64,000 nt of DNA from Vibrio bathopelagicus (GTDB lineage: Bacteria; Pseudomonadota; Gammaproteobacteria; Enterobacterales; Vibrionaceae). Made by a program: the position numbers and the translations under genes. The notes below the pieces were generated by a model. The model searched no databases and had not been told where the DNA came from. It saw only the letters and a program-made list of their open reading frames with translations. How positions within the stretch are numbered: position 1 is the first letter of the stretch; every line of letters begins with the position of its first letter. The stretch covers positions 1,984,001-2,048,000 of the forward strand of contig NZ_CP062500.1 of assembly GCF_014879975.1 (NCBI RefSeq), written 5' to 3'. This document shows, one piece after another, positions 37,001-46,300 of this stretch.

Positions 37001-37502
37001 CTAGGTTTTTAAAGAACTTAATGCACTTTTCAGCTTCTGGCTTACTGATCAAGTGAGATGTTTGCTTATCTACAACAGAACGATGCACTGCATCCCCACG
37101 CTTCTGTATCCACTCATTGAGTTTAGCTCTAGTTCTGTTGGGATCTTCATAACCAGGCCACGACCAAGAACCGGTCACATCAATACCAAGAAAACGTTCA
37201 AAAATATCTTTTGTTTTTTTGCTATTCGGCGTATGAAAGAACTTTAGTTCTTTTTCCAATGAATTACTGATGAAGTGACCTATCTGAGAGCCTTGAAGTA
37301 CCTTTGTCTGCAATGCAACTTCCTCACTAACCTTGTCTTCCACATAAGTTTCCCATGCGGTTAAAGACATTATCAGCGCAGCACGCTTTAATTCTTCAGG
37401 GTCACGTCCCAAATCTGGAATACTCTTCATGTGTTCATATGCTTCTAAAATCCTTTCAGCGTCTTGAATAGACACATCGAAGATATTTCTTGCTTGGTAC
37501 AT
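36963..37502 (-). CDS. HEPN-domain protein, probable ribonuclease (RiboL-PSP type)
   Basis: 179 aa, all helical. LIMSLTAWETYVEDKVSEEV near 43-62 resembles the start of RiboL-PSP-HEPN domains. WIQKRGDAVHRS carries R135-x4-H140, the Rx4-6H catalytic signature of HEPN ribonucleases. The length suits a single HEPN domain. Such proteins cleave RNA in toxin and antiphage systems and usually dimerise. It lies between the VWA gene (18 bp upstream) and the 422-aa gene (overlap). If active it is a candidate effector of this operon. The family assignment comes from the motif and helix pattern alone. Confidence 0.68.
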   Translation of the reverse strand: MYQARNIFDVSIQDAERILEAYEHMKSIPDLGRDPEELKRAALIMSLTAWETYVEDKVSEEVALQTKVLQGSQIGHFISNSLEKELKFFHTPNSKKTKDIFERFLGIDVTGSWSWPGYEDPNRTRAKLNEWIQKRGDAVHRSVVDKQTSHLISKPEAEKCIKFFKNLVEATEHAIIVSS

Positions 37503-37520
37503 AACAATCCTTAATTTTTA

Positions 37521-39068
37521 CTAACGTCTTAAGTCAGTCCACTCTGAAAAGTAATGAATGGGTTCACAAATTTTGTTCATTGATGCGTAGTGAGAGTTAC
37601 CTATTTGAATACCGTGAACCTGTAACCCATGATTTTTCCTTCGGTTGCTAATTTTTCTACTTAATCCCGAAGACACTGGAAATTCGCCATCACTAACTAG
37701 CAAGATATCGGCTTTATACCACTCTTCCGAATCACATTTTTGCAGAGCTTTATTAAGAGGCTCGTCGACATCAGTGCCACCACTAAAGGACATGGTTAAA
37801 AAGTTAAGTAAGTCATTAAAGCCTGAAGCATCCAATGTTAGGTCAAGCTCACTGACTTCTCCCTTGCTACCAAATAAATAAACGTAACAGCGACGCTTTT
37901 CCTTGTATGCGACCTTTAGACATTCCAAAACACTGGCTTTGGCAATATTTTCGGGCAACCCAGCCATGGAGCCCGACGTATCCAAGCAAATCACCATCGG
38001 GCCTCGGTTCTTATTACTTTTATTACCCTGCTTTTCACTAACACACTCTTGCTCTAGCTTCTCTTCTGTCTCCAGGGTATCAGTTCCTTCCACTGAGTAA
38101 GAAATTAAAGCATGCTCTGCTCGCTTGGCGTGCCACAGTTTTTTAAGTACAGGGTTGGTTAACAGTGAGGCTTCTTGAGGCAACATTCTAGAGATCGAAT
38201 CAGAGCGAGTAATGCCTTTAGTCTCCATTGGAACAAGAGGTGTCGTTACATACTTTTCATGTCTGGAAGTAGCACTCATTTTGATTACTATTTCTTCAAG
38301 GACTGAGCCTTCTGCTTGCTCATCACGCCCTAAGTCTCGAATCAGGTTTTGCAACTTGGGAAGCTTTTTAACAAGCTTGTTTAACCGAACAATATCGAGC
38401 CAGCCATGGCTTTGGAAAACGCCTTTTGATAAGTCAAAACCTAAACCTGTAATCAGTCCAAGTTCAGTAAATACCTCTTCTAATTGAGACCATACCGCTA
38501 GCCTCTCTTGCCATATATCAGGCAAGATTCCAACACCATCTTGTTCACCGAGCAATTGCTGCCAGACTTCCTTTGAGGCGGTTGCGGCAATCCTTTTTCG
38601 CTGTGTGTTAGTGAGAAAAAGAGGTTTGGTTTGATTGCGCTTGTTCTTTCTCTTCTCTAAAGTTTGTTTAATTTGGCTTAACGCTTCATCTTCTAACTTC
38701 TTTATCATGTCAAATACCAAAGGCGAGGCCTTCGATTGAAGCTTCTCTATTAGAGTAAGAACGTCCGAAAGCAACGCATCCGTGACCTCTTCATTCTTTG
38801 CACAGTATCGACTTAATCCAGTTTCTTCTATCACTTTACTGATTGCATCTGTCAGTGACTGAGGGGCTAAGGGATTTAAACTAGTCGGACTCCCACCCAC
38901 AAGAAGTTCATTTCTGGAATTAACTAGGGACTCGCACCGTTCTACTAATTCACCATTAGTACTTGTAATTACAGCGGGAAGAAACTTCTCCGGCACGTTA
39001 TCGAGGCATGTAAATTGACTATCCAAGTTGAATAACGGAGATTGAACCTGATATGACTCGCTAATCAC
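37521..39068 (-). CDS. VWA domain protein, ViaA-like
   Basis: 515 aa. The helical N-terminal ~340 residues resemble ViaA-type partners of MoxR ATPases. The C-terminal von Willebrand A domain begins at about 357 with MVICLDTSGSMAG (DxSGS, MIDAS) and continues with SFSGGTDVDEPL and ILLVSDGEFPV, so the metal site looks complete. Its gene overlaps the MoxR gene by 8 bp; MoxR and VWA proteins normally act as a pair that remodels other proteins. RavA-ViaA itself is a housekeeping pair, but the island context and the following HEPN, phospholipase-D and helicase genes suggest a defence role. Confidence 0.85.
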   Translation of the reverse strand: MISESYQVQSPLFNLDSQFTCLDNVPEKFLPAVITSTNGELVERCESLVNSRNELLVGGSPTSLNPLAPQSLTDAISKVIEETGLSRYCAKNEEVTDALLSDVLTLIEKLQSKASPLVFDMIKKLEDEALSQIKQTLEKRKNKRNQTKPLFLTNTQRKRIAATASKEVWQQLLGEQDGVGILPDIWQERLAVWSQLEEVFTELGLITGLGFDLSKGVFQSHGWLDIVRLNKLVKKLPKLQNLIRDLGRDEQAEGSVLEEIVIKMSATSRHEKYVTTPLVPMETKGITRSDSISRMLPQEASLLTNPVLKKLWHAKRAEHALISYSVEGTDTLETEEKLEQECVSEKQGNKSNKNRGPMVICLDTSGSMAGLPENIAKASVLECLKVAYKEKRRCYVYLFGSKGEVSELDLTLDASGFNDLLNFLTMSFSGGTDVDEPLNKALQKCDSEEWYKADILLVSDGEFPVSSGLSRKISNRRKNHGLQVHGIQIGNSHYASMNKICEPIHYFSEWTDLRR

Positions 39069-40584
39069 ACAGTTCTCCTTCGATTACGTCACTATTACTT
39101 GGATCTAGAATTAAAGTTGGGGATTCTTCTAGAGGAAGGTTTTTAAAATCTGATTCCAACGAAGCAACCCTTTTAAGTAATTTATCACCCTCTTTTATAG
39201 ACGCTTGAAGAGCATTGGTAACTTCAGACAATAAGCTTTTTTCTAGCCAGAGGTGTTTATCAAAGTAGCCAGAGACTTCTGATAGCTCTTTGTTCACATG
39301 ATTGCAATTGGATTCTACACTACTTCTTAGACTTTGGATTTCTCTAACTCGCCCTTCAATATGAGCTTTGGAAAAAGAGCTATTCAGGGGTATTGAAGTA
39401 TTTTTGACCGCCTCCATGATTGGCTCATTCTTCTGTGAGCCAGAGTAATGTCGATTTTGTTCTGTCGTCTCATCTCCGTAACGATCTGTATAAAGTAATT
39501 TACCGCGATAATCTTTTTTATGGTATTTACTCACCTCTTTCGTTGTTTCTTCTCCATCTCTGTCGAGGTATAAGGGGCGACCTTTCGCATCTTGTTTATG
39601 CGTTTTTTGATCTTCTTTAAGCTTACCTTCCCAAGCCTTTATCACTTTTATTAGTCGTGAAGGCGGTTCTTTTCCATCAACTGTCACCAAGCGTTTATAA
39701 AGGTCCTGAAGACCTTCAAACTGTTCAGGTTGTTCCCATAAGCAATGAGGAAGAATCCACGCGTCGTAGATACTCGTTTCGTTATAACCGGAGGTTAAAG
39801 CTGATACTTTCATCAACTTCACCAATTTACGCCAACGACGATCAGATACGTAAATCTCTTGTGCGGTTAAGTAATGTCGAAACTCTTTGCAAGCTTCTAA
39901 TGTCGCGGGAGTTATAACTACTTTCTCGGCGAGATGCTGTACCTCATTTAAATCTTCTATTTTCAAACGGATATTGAGCTCTGGATCAAAACCCACTAAT
40001 GCACCGCACAATAGTTTGTCAAATGAATCATTAGACACAGGTGACACGTAAGAGCGCAGAATAAATCTATCGTACAGTGCACTTAGTTCCTGACCATCAG
40101 GTAGTTCATTACTCGCTGCAACTACAGATACTAAGGGAACATCAACTCTTCGATTTCCATTGTCGAACTGGCGTTCATTCAGCAACGTCAAAAGACTATT
40201 TAATATCGCACTATTGGCTTTGAATATTTCATCAATAAACGCAACGGATGCTTCTGGTAAATATCCACTAGTTAACCTGTTGTATCGGTCTTCTTCTAAC
40301 GATTTAATCGAAAGAGGGCCAAATAACTCTTCAGGTACAGAAAAACGTGTCACTAGACGCTCGAAGTAATTGGCTTCAACAAACGCACTCTTCAGGCGTT
40401 TCGCTAATTCACTCTTTGCTGTACCGGGAGGCCCTATCAACAATACATGCTCCCCTGACAAAGCAGCAAGCATCATGAGCTTTACTTGATGCTCTCTTTC
40501 TAATAAACCGCTATTCATTTGAGCCATTAGTGTTTGTATTTTTTCTTTTCTATTTGGATTAACTGCACTTACCAACGTTGTCAT
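39061..40584 (-). CDS. MoxR-family AAA+ ATPase, RavA-like
   Basis: 507 aa. Walker A LIGPPGTAKSELAKRL at about 49-64; Walker B VAFIDEIFKANSAILNSLLT near 113-132, in which FIDEIFKA is typical of the MoxR group; sensor 1 VVAASNELPDG. Between about 345 and 395 is a two-fold internal repeat (GRPLYLDRDGEETT and GKLLYTDRYGDETT). A coiled-coil-like tail follows. AAGGAG sits 6 bases before the ATG. It is the first gene of the operon, driven by the promoter at 40760-40787. It probably acts with the VWA protein as an ATP-driven switch. Confidence 0.87.
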   Translation of the reverse strand: MTTLVSAVNPNRKEKIQTLMAQMNSGLLEREHQVKLMMLAALSGEHVLLIGPPGTAKSELAKRLKSAFVEANYFERLVTRFSVPEELFGPLSIKSLEEDRYNRLTSGYLPEASVAFIDEIFKANSAILNSLLTLLNERQFDNGNRRVDVPLVSVVAASNELPDGQELSALYDRFILRSYVSPVSNDSFDKLLCGALVGFDPELNIRLKIEDLNEVQHLAEKVVITPATLEACKEFRHYLTAQEIYVSDRRWRKLVKLMKVSALTSGYNETSIYDAWILPHCLWEQPEQFEGLQDLYKRLVTVDGKEPPSRLIKVIKAWEGKLKEDQKTHKQDAKGRPLYLDRDGEETTKEVSKYHKKDYRGKLLYTDRYGDETTEQNRHYSGSQKNEPIMEAVKNTSIPLNSSFSKAHIEGRVREIQSLRSSVESNCNHVNKELSEVSGYFDKHLWLEKSLLSEVTNALQASIKEGDKLLKRVASLESDFKNLPLEESPTLILDPSNSDVIEGELCD

Positions 40585-40759
40585 AACTGACTCCTTCTTA
40601 TTTAGTTTTCATGCCAAGAGAAACGCATAATTTCTCATTCAGGAAATCACATTCGTAGTTCTTCTTATGCACGTTCTTAACGAGCATTTCTGTGTACCCG
40701 ACGAGTAAAGCATTGAGTTGTTATTGTTCTTTTCTCGCTCCCGCCTTCAATGACGTACA
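40585..40759 (-). other. Long leader of the MoxR operon
   Basis: About 170 nt between the predicted transcription start and the moxR-like ATG. It ends in a strong ribosome-binding site. I do not see a strong hairpin, a sigma-54 site (GG-N10-GC) or an open frame in it. Confidence 0.45.
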
Positions 40760-40787
40760 ACTATAATGGCATCAACAAACATGCCAA
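40760..40787 (-). promoter_or_regulatory. Sigma-70 promoter with dyad operator for the six-gene operon
   Basis: On the minus strand: TTGGCA (40782-40787), a 16-bp spacer, TATAGT (40760-40765), each one base off consensus. The perfect inverted repeat TGGCAT-N8-ATGCCA (40767-40786) fills the spacer and overlaps the -35. A protein bound there would block RNA polymerase, so a repressor is likely. No obvious repressor gene is close by. Confidence 0.65.
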
Positions 40788-40897
40788 CGCTAACACTATG
40801 ATTTCATTGAATCTAAGTGGAAAATCACAAATCTTTGTAGTAAATAAATTTATAATTCGTAAAAATAATTACCTAATCATTGATTTGTTTTGGGTAT

Positions 40898-40930
40898 AAA
40901 AAAGCCGTTAGGTACAAGTACCTAACGGCT
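40898..40930 (-). terminator. Strong terminator of the Druantia operon
   Basis: Perfect 13-bp stem AGCCGTTAGGTAC / GTACCTAACGGCT with a 2-base centre, then A run on the left giving a U tract in the minus-strand transcript. It lies 23 bp after the stop of the 300-aa gene and separates the Druantia operon from the MoxR operon. Confidence 0.92.
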
Positions 40931-40952
40931 GAGGAGTTAATCTACTAGTGAG

Positions 40953-41855
40953 CTATGAGCCAACTACAATTATTGGGTCACCTTGACGCACGGCTGTATT
41001 TGAAAACTTTCGATACTCAGACTGGCGGGCCGTTTCTGCCACCCTATTAACATTGACATCAATGGCCCCTTGATAAGTAGCTTCATCCAAACCATGCCCA
41101 AATGAATACCCCACTTGTTTAGTTAACACAAATCGGTCATGCATTAGATTCGGCGGCCAGAGAGACAACTCCACTTCAAACCCAGCAGGCAATAGAGGTT
41201 GCACATGTTCAGTTAAGCCTCTTTGCAAATCCGCTCTCGTCTTTCCTTCATGGATTGCTGTATACACCAACGCTCTTCGACATGGCCGGCGGCCCGCAGA
41301 AAGGCGGTTAACAAACTCAATAAAGGGTAGCCTGTATCTATCATCTGAGGGATGAAAATATGGGTCAATAAACATAGCGACTTCAGCTAATGAAAGCGAC
41401 ACTGAAAGTGCGTCTGCTAGCGATTGTGCATTTCTCGGTACGCTAATAGTTTGGCCGATAATCCAATTTTGCGGCTCGTTAAACATCAACTCAGCGTAAT
41501 CAAATTCACCGTTTGCTTCGTCGGTATTGCATGTAATGATGGCCTCTGTACCCAACTCCCCTTTTACATGTCTTGCCTGTTCTATCCATAAATTTAGGTT
41601 TGCTGGTATTTGTATACCTGGCATCAATGAGCTGCTTGCCAATTCAGAAATTTTGTCAAAACACTTTCTACGTTGTACTGGAGGTAACTGCATAGCTCTA
41701 ATACTATCTTGTTGCGCCCTTACCCAGTTACGCTGCAAATTTGGGATAGCGGTAACAACTCGCCCTTTTTCTGCTCTAAAGTCTGTAAAGAAACGCTGTA
41801 AAGCATCTAAGTTTCTTGTGTAGGCATCAGGGTCCACGGCATATTCTCTAATCAT
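40953..41855 (-). CDS. Partner of ABC-type ATPase, degenerate HKD-like motif
   Basis: 300 aa with no family I can name. Near the C-terminus, NLMHDRFVLTKQVGYSFGHG (about 238-257) resembles a single phospholipase-D-type half-site with Arg in place of Lys and GHGLDE in place of GSxN; the preceding AEVAMFIDPYFHP region also recalls that fold. It begins only 2 bp after the ATPase gene ends, so the pair is co-translated. I infer that it is the effector or target-processing partner of the ATPase, as in two-gene ATPase-nuclease defence modules. Enzyme activity is not established by the sequence. Confidence 0.6.
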   Translation of the reverse strand: MIREYAVDPDAYTRNLDALQRFFTDFRAEKGRVVTAIPNLQRNWVRAQQDSIRAMQLPPVQRRKCFDKISELASSSLMPGIQIPANLNLWIEQARHVKGELGTEAIITCNTDEANGEFDYAELMFNEPQNWIIGQTISVPRNAQSLADALSVSLSLAEVAMFIDPYFHPSDDRYRLPFIEFVNRLSAGRRPCRRALVYTAIHEGKTRADLQRGLTEHVQPLLPAGFEVELSLWPPNLMHDRFVLTKQVGYSFGHGLDEATYQGAIDVNVNRVAETARQSEYRKFSNTAVRQGDPIIVVGS

Positions 41856-41857
41856 TC

Positions 41858-43300
41858 TTACACCTCTCCGTAGCGCTCTTCAAAGAAACCTTCCGGCCAG
41901 TCAAGTTCGAAATCCCCACTGTCTGTAATACGCTGGCGTTGATAATGAATTTCATCGTCGTTTTTAAACACATTGATAACACTAATCTCATCAGGCGTTA
42001 TTGAAAGCGTCCCTTCATCAATCGTTCTTCTTAAAAGGCGTAACATCAAGTGCTCACTATGAGTCTCGATGAGAAACATTTTATCTGGGTTGTTCTTAAC
42101 TGCTTCGATCATCATATCCCCTAAAGCTAACTGCCATTTGGGGTGGATATGCAGTTCAGGTTGTTCACACGAAACGATAAGGTCTTGTTCAAGTGATGTG
42201 GCAACAACGAATGGGAATACTTGAGAAACGCCAACACCTACGCTTGATGGCAATAAATGTATGTTTGTGTGCGAGTCTTTGAGGATAACGGTTTTCTCAA
42301 TCAAGCTTGCTTCGCCGTGATTAGGTGCTTCAAAACAATAATTGGTGCCAAAGAAATCATTGTTTGTAAATTTTTCATTGGTCTTAGCTTTAACACTTTC
42401 ATTCGAGTAAGCGAACGTCTCCCAACCCGCAGTCCCATCATACCAACGTTGTGGACTGGTTTTACTGTTTAACACTATCGAACGATTTGGCACAACACGT
42501 AGTGGCCCGATATGAATGAAGTCTTCTAGCTTTTTCACCAACAATTTCATGGGCGCTAATATCGCTTGAGAAGATGTCGCTTCTGCAAATAACTTTGCAG
42601 CTAAAGGATGATCAGGAAAAACTTTATTCCAAGAGAATGGAGCATTAGATAGATCTAGACGAGTATAGATATTAGGTAATGCGTCCTGACCTTTCAGGAA
42701 CATTTCTTCCCATTCTCCCGAATCAAATAAGTTGTTTAATGAGAACGATTCATCTACTTCCCAATGAGGTAACGGTTGATAATGAGTGATGCTACTTTGT
42801 TGTTTACCTGGTTGCGATTCGATGCAACACAACTCATTTCCTTTACTGTTACATTCATAACGGCTGACGAATGTCTTCTGTTTAAGGTGATCCCATCTAA
42901 TATCTAATTCGAAATTAAATTCATCCGCTTCTGAATCAGGAGTAAAGCCTAAATAAGATTCGAGTAACCAACGCTCAGAATCGGACAAATACTCATCCCA
43001 AATATCCGTTGCACCATCCCTAAAATCAAGAGTGGCACCTATAGTGATAGTGCCATTTAAGTCTTTGCCATGAACTAGGTTTTGAAATCCACCAAAATAG
43101 AGGGCTTCGCCCGCTATTGAGCTATATTGTGCATCAAAGTTGCGCTTCGCGACTACTTCGTACAAATATAATAACGCATGAAGAACGGTACTTTTACCCG
43201 TACTGTTCGCACCAAAGAAAAGCGTGATAGGTGCCAACGGAATGACAGCCTTTGTCTTTATTCCCTTAAACCCACCAACAGTCAGTGACGTTATTTTCAT
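41858..43300 (-). CDS. ABC/SMC-like AAA ATPase (DUF3696 type)
   Basis: 480 aa. Walker A LFFGANSTGKSTVLHALLYL (about 27-46). Late motifs are SSVGVGVSQVFPFV (signature-like), IVSCEQPELHIHPKWQ (Walker B with the catalytic Glu, about 385-400) and FLIETHSEHLMLRLLRR (switch His). The C-terminal segment suits the DUF3696 extension of RecF/OLD-like ATPases, and there is no TOPRIM domain. It lies 26 bp after druE and directly before its 300-aa partner. It probably senses or clamps nucleic acid and licenses the partner. Confidence 0.82.
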   Translation of the reverse strand: MKITSLTVGGFKGIKTKAVIPLAPITLFFGANSTGKSTVLHALLYLYEVVAKRNFDAQYSSIAGEALYFGGFQNLVHGKDLNGTITIGATLDFRDGATDIWDEYLSDSERWLLESYLGFTPDSEADEFNFELDIRWDHLKQKTFVSRYECNSKGNELCCIESQPGKQQSSITHYQPLPHWEVDESFSLNNLFDSGEWEEMFLKGQDALPNIYTRLDLSNAPFSWNKVFPDHPLAAKLFAEATSSQAILAPMKLLVKKLEDFIHIGPLRVVPNRSIVLNSKTSPQRWYDGTAGWETFAYSNESVKAKTNEKFTNNDFFGTNYCFEAPNHGEASLIEKTVILKDSHTNIHLLPSSVGVGVSQVFPFVVATSLEQDLIVSCEQPELHIHPKWQLALGDMMIEAVKNNPDKMFLIETHSEHLMLRLLRRTIDEGTLSITPDEISVINVFKNDDEIHYQRQRITDSGDFELDWPEGFFEERYGEV

Positions 43301-43326
43301 ATTTTACCTTTTAACATTTGAAATGC

Positions 43327-46300
43327 TTACAACACGTTAACTGCTATCCAAGTAGACCAGCTGGCACTATTAGACACCTTCGCCAATTTATAAACCTCAA
43401 TTAGCCTCTTTATCTGATCGTGTGTATCTCTCATGAAATCAAATCGATGCATCCCGCCAGCGAGATCTAAACGCCAATATCCAAAGCCTTGATCTAGAGT
43501 TACTTCAACGATATCACCAGTAGAAAAATGCAATTGTATTGCTCTTCGGTGCGGTACTTCTCGTTTGTTATCAATTATGTTGGTATTTACTTTTTTGCCG
43601 GCCATATGAGTCAACCACGCATTAAATATAGCGTCATAATCGTAGCGATCGTTCCAATCATGATTAACAGCAAATGGATTTCTATTTTGTTCATCAAAGC
43701 AGCTGTTGACTTCTATTTGGCAATCCGATGTTTCTCCTAGTACTTTGAGAGCCTCAGCTAACAACAACAAAGAAACGGGACTTTGGAGATACCTATCCGA
43801 ATATGAAATACTTTTCAACTCACCTTCTTTAAGCAGCTTTGCTAATCGCTCATCTTTACTTTTCAATAACTTAATAAAGCCACTGCCGAAGTTTGATAGC
43901 GGTCCATTTAATTCAGTCGTGAGATCAACATGAACAGCTCCTAACAAGTGAGTTGGCTCCATGGAGTCTAATTCGAAAGGAGTTGTCGCTATTTCTGGTT
44001 CACTATAAGAAATAATGGAAATATCTTCCGCTGTAAGCCAATACTCTCCAGGGGTGGTTGCTTTAATATCAAGGTTAGCTAATGTTGACCAACCGCTACC
44101 GGTTAAGCCTTGAAAAACAATCGCCCCACACTCTTTTCCATATCTAAGTTGAACCCCGATTTTTTGTATTTCCCTTAAAAAACTCAGAATTTCTTCAGTA
44201 AAATCAACTTTCGAGACGACTATTGAAACAGCTATATTCTTCGCCAATAGTTCATGTAATTTTGATTTCATCAAGACAAGAGATGTATCCCAACTTTCGA
44301 CTTCAGAAGAAAGAACAAACAAACATTCCGATACTTTCTCATTGAGTAAATCGGTTAGTTGCGCCTCAATAGTTTGAGGGCAGTATTTTCCATCATTGAT
44401 AAGGTTTTGGTGCTTAGTAGCAAGTGATACGTAGTGCTTAAAATCATCTCCTAACCATTCTATTGCTAACATGCGATCGAGTTTATCGGTATCGTGTCTC
44501 GAATCCGACTCTAAAAGACATTCAGGACAAAACGCGTCACAATGCTTCCTACAATCAAGTTTTCCAACTAATCCATTTAATATCTTAGAGATATGAAATG
44601 GCGCGGAAGTCGAAAATCCGGCACCGCCGCCCACGCTGTCGAACAGTTGTAGCACTAATGCGTGTTGATTCTCACCAATAACTGTTGGCCTAACGCTATA
44701 CTGGACCTCATTTGTAGACACTCCAAGTTGTTCGATTAAACACTTTCGTAATGCCACAGCTAATGTAGTCGCGACTTTCCGACCCTGCTCATTATCAGGT
44801 ATGTATTCACCCGTTTTGGGGTTTTTAATCACCAGCTCAAATACATCGGTTCGAGAGTTAATACCTAAATGAATTGAAGACATTATCTTGGCTGACCCAT
44901 CACAATCAGCGTGTCGACCTACTTCATCTTTATCGAACTTACTAGGACGCGGGGGCTTATGTGTTTTTTCAAAGTTAAGCGCATTTGGCAACTCACCTTT
45001 CGCTGTCATCGACTCTGCGCGGCCACAAGCCATACATAACGCGTATCCTTTACCAGACAACCCAGAACTATGATGGAAGACCTTTCCATTAGTATCCGCC
45101 ACCATATAACCAAGTGAAGGCATGGGTAATGGTGTCGCTGTACCGGATGCAATAACCCAAGAAGGTTGTACTGGAACATAATTATTATTCGAAATATTAT
45201 TTGTTGGCTCTCGATAATAATCAGTGACAAAACCTGTAGGTTGAATCACTTTTTTTCTACAGTCAGTATTATCAGGAATACTTTGTCCACAAGCGATATT
45301 GGTACACACGAGAGAATTTGAATCAGATTGTATTTCCAGATCCGTTTCGTAACCTGTCTGGCCACAACCTGGACAACGCCAAGCTAAGTCAAATTTCTGT
45401 GAATCCTTCGCGCCATCAACGTGAATTTTCTGCCAGTTAAGAGAAATGCCAGCCGCCCGATGTACTCGCCCATCAAGAACTATTTCTGAACCTGGAGCGT
45501 ATTCTCGAATTGCAACAGCTAGATTTCGGCTTGGTAACCCTCGATTGATAGAAACATTATCCTCTCGATCAAGTTTACTTAGATTCCTAAATTGAAGCTG
45601 CCTTCTAAAATCGACGATATTATCGGTATCCAAGTTTACGACATCAGTAGGGAATCCATATCCAGGCAGGAACGCCCTTGTCGCTAAATCCCGTAGTAAG
45701 TACTCTCTACATAAACGGGACTTTTCACTATTTAGCTTAAAAGCGTAAGGTCCATCTGGATCAACACCGACTAATTCATTTTCTATGTATTGATACTCTT
45801 TTAGCCAACGCGTGGTTATTTCCTCTATTTTCTTTGCCGAGCGCTTACAGATTTGTGTCAAAGGAATTTTTTTCAACTCAGTACCTTCAATTAGAGTAGA
45901 TAAAGCTGATTCAAATCTCTTATCACACGTTTTTAGCCAATTAATATAACGTTCTGCTATAGATTTTTCACCGTTAAGCTTCGCATTAAACCACTCAAGA
46001 TCTAAGTTAAATTTCTCTTTATTCGTTAATCCAACCTCTTCAATTAAGAAGCGCCCCATCAAAAATGAATTCACATGGCGCTGCACCAATTTCTCAGACG
46101 AAAATTCAACATGAGGAGCTGGTATAACGGTAGTAAATGGCCATTTCGGGTTATTAAAAACCAACGTATCATGAGGGTTACTTTTACACAGCGTATAACT
46201 TATCGCTCTAGATTCTTTAGATCGACCAGCGCGACCTGCTCGCTGAAGATAGTTCGCAGGGTGTGGCGGCACATTGTTCATCACTACCGCTGTAATACCC

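Noticed and set aside
29936..40584. Reading the helicase/PLD cluster as DISARM or as the Dpd DNA-modification system
   Set aside because: There is no DNA methylase or separate DUF1998 gene beside the helicase and PLD genes, and no Tgt-like DpdA or 7-deazaguanine synthesis gene. MoxR, VWA and HEPN genes are not part of those sets.
40585..40897. Sigma-54 promoter upstream of the MoxR operon
   Set aside because: I checked for GG-N10-GC on the minus strand and found none with a credible -12 element; the sigma-70 boxes at 40760-40787 fit much better.
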